Shown in pieces: positions 57,570-64,000 of a DNA stretch of 64,000 bases. Made by a program: the position numbers and the translations under genes. The notes under the pieces were generated by a model. It saw only the letters and a list, made by a program, of their open reading frames with translations, ran no database searches and had not been told where the DNA came from. The stretch covers positions 7,688,001 to 7,752,000 of the forward strand of contig JAGUCH010000001.1 in assembly GCA_019096065.1 (NCBI GenBank), written 5' to 3'. Numbering within the stretch: the stretch's first letter is position 1; the number at the start of each line of letters is the position of its first letter. The stretch is from Paracyclopina nana (lineage: Eukaryota > Arthropoda > Copepoda > Cyclopoida > Cyclopettidae).

Positions 57570-60500
57570 TTGGTTTCAAACTAAGCGTATCCACTCTTGG
57601 ACTGCTTTCAGTGAGGTTATGCACTTTTTAGGCTCTTTTCTGCATAACTTCAGCGACAGCCCTTGCTGTGTCCAATTTTGTCGATTTGAAAGTTGAAACG
57701 ATTTCTATTAGTCCCAGTCCAGTTCTTGAAGTGCAATAATGATCAAATCAGCATTTTTTCCAAGTTGCATATTCGTTGCGTAGGCATACAGTACACATTT
57801 TCGCATTATAGTATCTCAGGCAAGTCTCACATGCGCAAAAAGTGGCTCCATTAAGGCTTTTTTGTACGTACTGGCTAGACAATTATTGCGCAAGGAGATC
57901 ATCTTCGCTTTTATAAAGGTGCCAGCCCTCCGTCCTGCCCGATGGGAAAATACTTTGGCTGGCATTTCCTACTGTTAAAACAAGCGAAAATCTTAATCTT
58001 GAAACTTGCCTAGTCGTAAAAATTCCTGAATACTACTGAATGCTGGAATGCCTGAATTTTCTAGGAATGATAAGACTCTCGCAGTTTTACTTTCACGTAC
58101 GTGTACACATTCCCAGCCTGCTTTAGCCCCTCAACTAATTATTGTAGGGATATGTTTCTTCTTGAGAAATGCTAACGTTAAGTTTTCTTGATCGACCAAC
58201 TTTTATTCAGTAGAAATAACACTGTGCTCGACGCAAGCGCATGAAAACTCCTTTTGATAATGATACCACAATTGAAGTGCCAATTTTGATGAAAAAAGTT
58301 GTTTTTTACTTTCCTTTTTGGCCGCATCACGTCATGGAATTTTGTCATAAAAATAAGGAGGAGCACTAGACCACCATCATTTCAACATGGAGAGAAAAAA
58401 CATAATGAAAAAATGAGGCAAACGTGGCAATAAAATCTATGCTTGCTAAACAGGAAAAGGATTACTTTCTTGACCAACTTAAGGCCATAGTAGTTGTTTC
58501 ACAAATTTCACTGCACCCCCTAGCCCGGTCAGCTTTGCAGTGTATTTGACCTGGATGCATTCATTTATTTCTGTTTCTTTTATTTTTAGGGAGTAAGAGA
58601 ATCTGATTTTAGCAAAAATTAAGCGTTATTAGGGAGCTAACGCCTGAATATTGATCAAAATCCTCCCTCATAAGCAAATAGTAAATACGTGCAGCGGTAA
58701 TCTCCCAAACGTTGGTCTTCACTAGTACAGAAAAACTGCTTGGTGTACTACAACTCGTTTTTATGAGAAAGTTTCCAGCGACCATTATTAATTGCAGATT
58801 GGGCGCAGCAGCCTATTTGTTTTTATCGGTTTCATACCAGGATGTACCTACAGCAGAGCCAGTTTCAAATCAATCTTGATGATCATTTCTTAAGCTGAGT
58901 GAGTGTAAAAACAGTCAAATGGTATGTACGTACTTTGATCGTTTCAGTTGCCTTTCTAAGTTGGAGCGTATAAACGTGAAAATAGTATAACATTCAAATG
59001 AATCAATTAGTTTGCCCGGTTCCAACAACGTAAATAAGCGTAGACAGGAGGCATAACTTGACTTGTTTGCATAGGGCAATGGAAATCGGCCAACATTTCG
59101 TCCGTGGTTAGTGCGTAAATTCTCAGACGACTGCTTGTGCATCAATTATAAAAGCTACCAGATGAGCCTACGGAGCAAAAGTGGCTGCTTTAATTTATTC
59201 AGCTGGCTCTTTGGGGCTTATATTGAGGCCAAATTCTGGTAACGACTCTTATCCAAAATAGCCGATGGAGCATCTGTATAAGTATTTTAGCTTTTCTTAA
59301 GTAAACCAAGTAAATAACGTTATAAGTACTCTGACGTTTGTGTTGATATGAGGCTAATTAAATTACCAGACTCAATTTCTGAAACTAGAGCTTGTATGTG
59401 GTACTTCCTTGCAAATTATGTGCCTGCCACCCTTGACTACTCGAAATTGTCTTCTGGCTGGTTTTTGAAGAATCTTGATGATGTTGATGGTTTCCTTGGC
59501 TCCTCTAACCAATAACGAATCCACGATATAGTTTTAATTTCACTTTTTTTAAGAAAAAAAGTTGGAATCCTGTTTTTGTCCATCTTTTTCCAATCACGTA
59601 TTTAACATTCCGGATCTGAAAAAAAATTATTACCTGTACGCTTTACGAGTTCTCCCTCTGGCGGCAGCAATGGAAGCCAGGGAAACCAGCGGGGCTCAAT
59701 TTCAATCATATTTTTGGGAGCTCATTGAAGCTGGTGATGATGACGGCGCGCCGCCATTAAGATCGAATTTTAATGGATGTCGGCGAAATTCCATGCCCCC
59801 AAATCATGAAGTTGTGTAGCTAGGATGCCATTGTACGCGTAAAGCTTCAAAACTCACATTAAGTGAATTCTCATCCCAATTTCCGGCGTGGAGAAACTTT
59901 TTGCGCGCTTGCTGCTACTGCTGAATGTGTGGCTATCAAGCCTCGGCAATTTTTTACATAGGGTCGGTTAATATCTAGGCAAGATTAACAATGGTGTGAG
60001 CCGCAGTGAGGGCGAGTGAAATGTGAAAAAAGTAAATTAATGGCACCTCTACGTCCTCCTCGTAATGTGTATTTGAAATAGCAACTCTTTTATGGAAGTA
60101 CGGAGAAAAGTGCTGTTAATCATGTATTTGTGATGTTGGCACTTTGCTGTATTTGGCTTGAGGTCATGTCCTGTAAAAATAATTGAAAGATGTCGTGTTT
60201 CCCTCGGAAATAGATGGACACTTTCGAAAAAATTACAGCCTGAATTTACCACCAATAGCACTTCAGATCCATTTTTAGCACCTTCTTACTGGTGTATAAT
60301 ATTTTCGGTATTTCCAGGGCGCGCTTAGCTATTATTGATGCCTTGGCACATTTTGATGGATTTCTTCAGAAAATTCATCAGGAAAGTTATAGAGGTCAGG
60401 TATTGTGCAAAAGAATAATAACTCAAAACGATCTGCTTGTAATTACAAACTGCAGCGAAAATAATTTTCGAGTTCCGAGTTCATTTACATGCAGCAATTG

Positions 60501-62193
60501 TACAGCTAGCTATTGTGTAAGAGTATTGTGCGTTATTATTATGCAGTTTTGAGCCAATTTCAAGCTGCTCCATGGTAGCAGATCTTGCGCTAATTTACAG
60601 AAAAGCAAAAAAGGTGCTCGGTTCTTTCTTGAACAGAACATTAACAAGCTGCATAGAGGACGCATTTTGTATTAAGAAGCGACCGATGAACAGTTTATTA
60701 GTGGTCTTTTGTTTTCCGAGCCTTAACAGAAGTTGAATTTCCGAGGAGAAACTGTGCTACGTCACCCATATATCCCGTTCATGTGCCAAATATACTTTTT
60801 GAAAAGGAAAAAAATTAGTCAGTATGCAGAAGAGTCCAAGTTTTGAGGAATGGACAAGTTTGATGCAAAATCAAGAAAACTGAACGGGATACAGATGTTG
60901 TATGGCTATAACTGTAACAACATTAATAGGGTGTTCACCTATGCCTCTTTTCCTTAAAATCTTACGACAGCCTTAAACGAAATGCTTAAGTTTTAGTACT
61001 TCTGATTATTCAGAACATTTCAAACTCATATGACCAAAAGAGGTGGGAAAAGTGGTCTACTTGAAGCTATGAAAAATGCGTAAAAATGATCAGTTCTGAA
61101 ATAGGAGGCTTAAGTAAAACGCAATTTAACGGAAGGAAAAAATTTCCTTAATAGCTGAACACAGCATAAGTAGCTTTTGTCTTGTCCGCAGCATGCACTG
61201 GCGAGGCATCAATTTTGATGGATTTTTTTGCCAACAACACTGCGGGGGTAGAAAAATGGCTCAAAACCTTTTAGTAGTTGTGTAGCGGTGGGAAAACAAA
61301 AGGCGCCTTCATCTCATCATTTGTCAAGTGAAGTCAAAATAGCTCCGTTCTGTGGCGGGTCATGTAAAAATGTTGGGTAAAATCACGATAGAATGGAATT
61401 CGAGAAAAAGCTGCTGAAAAATGACCACCACCATCATTTCACTTTCTAGCTTTTGATGCCATTTGGGCTACTTCTGGACACCACCAGGTCTACGAAGATT
61501 CGTTGGCCAAATTATTTTTGGGCCGCATGCTACCACAGCTGCTGCTGCTGAATTATGATACTTTGGGCCAAAAATGACTCCATTTTTGCCCTCCTCTTTC
61601 ACGAAATATTGTAGTGCCTAGATGTGGCTTTTCAGTTTGTTTAATTTACCAGAAAATGTCTGTGTGGTGGTCATAGCGGAACTCATGGTATGTCGGCCTC
61701 CTCTAACAAGGATGTTACTTTGAGGAATGTCCATAAATTCGATTGCAATTAGCGAACTTACTTTGCAATTCGTTAACTGCTTGGAATGCTCTTGTGGTTA
61801 TCGATTGCCTCAGAGCATTATCCATGCGTAGAACAAAATTGAGGGGCTTCTTCCAGTCCTTCGTGAAAAATGGCAATGCAAAGTGTCGAAACAAGGGATA
61901 ATTTGCAATTTATCGTATTGACCGATGAAAGTGTGAGATGAGATCTTCGCTTGCAATCGAAAGCTAAAATTGCAAAACTGCTCCATAGCTACACTTTTAA
62001 AAGTTCGTATGCACTGGAGTGGCGAGTCTTGCATGAGAGAAAAAATGCGAATTCCATCCCTTGATTCGCCCTAACTAAGCCAACACAAATACACACCTTT
62101 CAAGCAATTAGAGGAATTGAGCATAAACAGCATGCATGCACTGTTTGTTTCGGTGTGCACTAGCTGATTCCGATCTTTTATTGTCCATTTATA

Positions 62194-62581
62194 CAGTCTG
62201 ACCGTTCAAAATTGGACGGTACGGGAATCTAACCTTTTTGTCACATATTCAATATATACAGGACTTTTAAATGATATCGTTGGAAAGATTGAGCCTTTTT
62301 CCATCTTTTTGTAAAAGTAGAAAAAATCAATTGATAGAGGAATAAACCGGGATAAGTCAATTTGCCCAAGGCAAACGAGAAAATTGTCAAGAAAGAACGG
62401 AGGCAACATTTAATTTTTGCTGTAACGTAGAATTCTCAATAATATTTATCATTTTGTCAGAAAACAAAAAAGATGTCCAAAGGTTCAAGCTTTCCAACGA
62501 TACCCATTAAGCCTCAAAATTCATAAAATCATAACACAAACTTTTGATTCCCGCACCGACCAATTTTGAACGGTCAGACGG
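62194..62581. mobile_element. 388-bp Tc1/mariner-type MITE
   Basis: Inverted ends begin CAGTCTGACCGTTCAAAATT on the left and CCGTCTGACCGTTCAAAATT on the right. They stay similar over about 110 bases, with shared landmarks GGGAATC, ATCGTTGGAAAG and TTGAGGCTT-like words. TA flanks both ends (62192-62193 and 62582-62583), the known target duplication of Tc1/mariner elements, and CAGT is a common tip. There is no transposase frame, so it is non-autonomous. Confidence 0.7.
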
Positions 62582-63819
62582 TATATGTGGAATTGCAGTA
62601 CATAAGCCTGATATCTCGCCTGTTTAAAGTGCATCCCGAGTATGATAGACACTGTGTATGTGTGTGTATAGTTCAGAGTAAGTGCTGCACAATTTCATAA
62701 GTGAAATTGCTCGTTAAGGAGCTATGTGGCCAACAGCAATGTTGGATTTTTCTTATCCCGAATTCCGAGCACGACCAGGTATATTCTTCTCGAGGCGCGC
62801 ACTGTGTGGAAACGGTATAAAAAAGGACTTGTAATGTGCTCACTCATCAAGCACATTATCTGGTGGTTCGTGCTTAATCTGCACTTGAGCTTGTGTTGCA
62901 GGGCACAATTTTTTTCAATTCCGAAACGATCTTTTCAGAGAAACGGAAATTTCGCAAAATGCCCGTAGTGCCACTGTCACAACCGTAGTATCAGTTTAGT
63001 GTCCGTTTTTATCGTCGTCAATCGCCTTTTCGCGTGGATTTAACGTGAAAGTTACAACATTGGCAATTGTTTATAAGTGCGCATTTCCCTTTGGGGTAAA
63101 TCCCTATACACTTTATGTCTGAGAAATTCTCCCACGATCGCCTTTTTAGGAGTCTTGAAATTTTTAATGCCTTGACCAGACGTTCTCTATCACACACGGT
63201 GGCCAAATGATATTTTTCAAATTTTCCAAAGCTTTTTTGAGGTTTTCCTTTCTCATTCGGCCAAATGAAGCGTTAAGGAAAGTGGGCAAATTCATGGCAG
63301 TGCACAGTGGCAAAAATGCACTAAAATACTTTTTTGTTGGCACTTTCAAAAGTTTTACAAGGCAAATACAGTAATTACACAGCGAGATTTCTTTTGTGAA
63401 TGTGTAACGTTTTATGGCTTTTAGCCCTGCGTGAAATTATATTTGCGGTGACATGAAGTTTTGCATGGGCAGTATATTCCTTCTTGGATCCTGAGTCAAG
63501 TAGTGCCATGCTTTTGAGGCTGCTGAGGTTCGGTGAGCTTCTTTCCTCTTTTTACGATTCGTGTCGTCTAGTAGAGAAATGACGCTGAATGGCATGCACT
63601 CGGCGTCTTGCTCTGCCTTGCTTATTGTGCTCCCTATTTTGAGGTTGGTGGGTGTTGTCAAGGGCCATCAGTGTAGAAAATAATCTGTCCATTCATGCCG
63701 AAATTGAGCCGATCACCCCAAAGAAGACCGTGGTTGCTTCGTTCTTTCTGAAGACAGATATGCTGCATGCTTGCTAGGTTTTGAAAAAAGGTCTCTGCAT
63801 TTTTTAGCTAGTAGGCACG

Positions 63820-63832
63820 GCCGCCATTTTGG
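63820..63832. promoter_or_regulatory. YY1-like motif near right edge
   Basis: GCCGCCATTTTGG matches the well-known YY1/Pho core (CCGCCATNTTG). Such sites often sit just downstream of housekeeping transcription starts, so a promoter for a gene beyond the window is possible. Single-site evidence only. Confidence 0.3.
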
Positions 63833-64000
63833 ATGTGGGCGACCACTATGTTTTCTACTGCTCGAGGGCTTTGCTGCGAAATGTCTCTCTATATCCTAGA
63901 ATGCCTTCATTGAATTTTTTCCCCCATTTAATGCTCGGTGCCAAGATTTTTTCAGCCGCTGCCGCGCTCACAGAAGAGCCACAACTGCCAACGCCCTTTT

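Larger units (their letters stand above)
56356..64000. other. Gene-poor 7.6 kb, no supported gene
   Basis: No frame or exon chain could be supported on either strand. Frames such as 63661-63437 (minus) and 59562-59819 (plus) have moderately protein-like composition but no domain, homologue or splice partner that I recognise. It contains two short inverted-repeat elements, listed separately. The perilipin promoter should lie at the left edge. Confidence 0.45.

Noticed and set aside
59562..59819. 85-codon plus-strand frame
   Set aside because: No domain or splice support; likely chance frame around a GC-richer patch.
63437..63661. 74-codon minus-strand frame near the right edge
   Set aside because: No domain, no recognised homologue, no splice partner found; composition alone is not enough.

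Overview
The window is nuclear DNA from a compact animal genome, most likely an arthropod and probably a small-genome crustacean such as a branchiopod, ostracod or copepod. I infer this from GT-AG introns that are mostly 50-250 bp, genes 30-500 bp apart inside clusters, metazoan housekeeping genes, a DRGH-type secreted endonuclease of the kind common in crustaceans, an arthropod-style perilipin and an array of secreted Kunitz inhibitors. The exact taxon cannot be fixed by reading alone.

Layout. 1-7.6 kb holds no gene I can support, but it has two foldback repeats: a 160-bp near-perfect palindromic MITE with a TAA target duplication, and a longer degenerate one. 7.6-9.9 kb is a single-exon Rap1GAP (GoLoco plus RapGAP domain) on the minus strand. 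12.3-13.9 kb is a non-specific DNA/RNA endonuclease. 14.6-16.7 kb is a TBC-like protein with an acidic tail. 17-18.5 kb is flotillin-1. 19.8-23.4 kb is eIF3c, with a repeated structured block in two introns. 24.2-25.6 kb has SSR2 (TRAP-beta) and AP-1 sigma. 28.2-36.7 kb is a dense cluster: a C2H2 zinc-finger protein, RNASEH2B, prefoldin 4, pelota, COX15 and an SLC5 transporter. 37.5-40.1 kb has FBXO45 and a three-exon small Maf bZIP gene.

41.0-48.2 kb is the most striking part: what looks like an intact, two-gene DNA transposon. A 914-aa EnSpm/CACTA-like DDE transposase is encoded leftward. An unrecognised, eight-exon, 827-aa companion protein is encoded rightward from the same 411-bp intergenic promoter. 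Each gene has a polyadenylation signal. The same palindromic motifs (TTATCG/CGATAA, GTCA) occur at both ends and in the shared promoter, and the candidate terminal inverted repeat is CCCCACAAAT with an AA target duplication. The element lies between the small Maf gene and a divergently transcribed small membrane-protein gene.

48.3-49.4 kb is that single-pass membrane protein. 49.5-52.8 kb is a tandem array of three intronless secreted Kunitz genes (seven, two and three domains). 53.9-56.3 kb is a seven-exon perilipin-like gene. 56.4-64 kb has no gene I can support; it contains a mariner-type MITE and a weaker foldback element, and a YY1-like site lies near the right edge.

The clusters mix translation and quality control (eIF3c, pelota, prefoldin), the secretory pathway (SSR2, AP-1 sigma, flotillin), genome maintenance (RNase H2), mitochondrial haem A synthesis (COX15) and regulation (FBXO45, small Maf, Rap1GAP). 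Neighbours are arranged convergently or divergently with very short spacers; apart from the transposon pair and the Kunitz array, they do not form one pathway.
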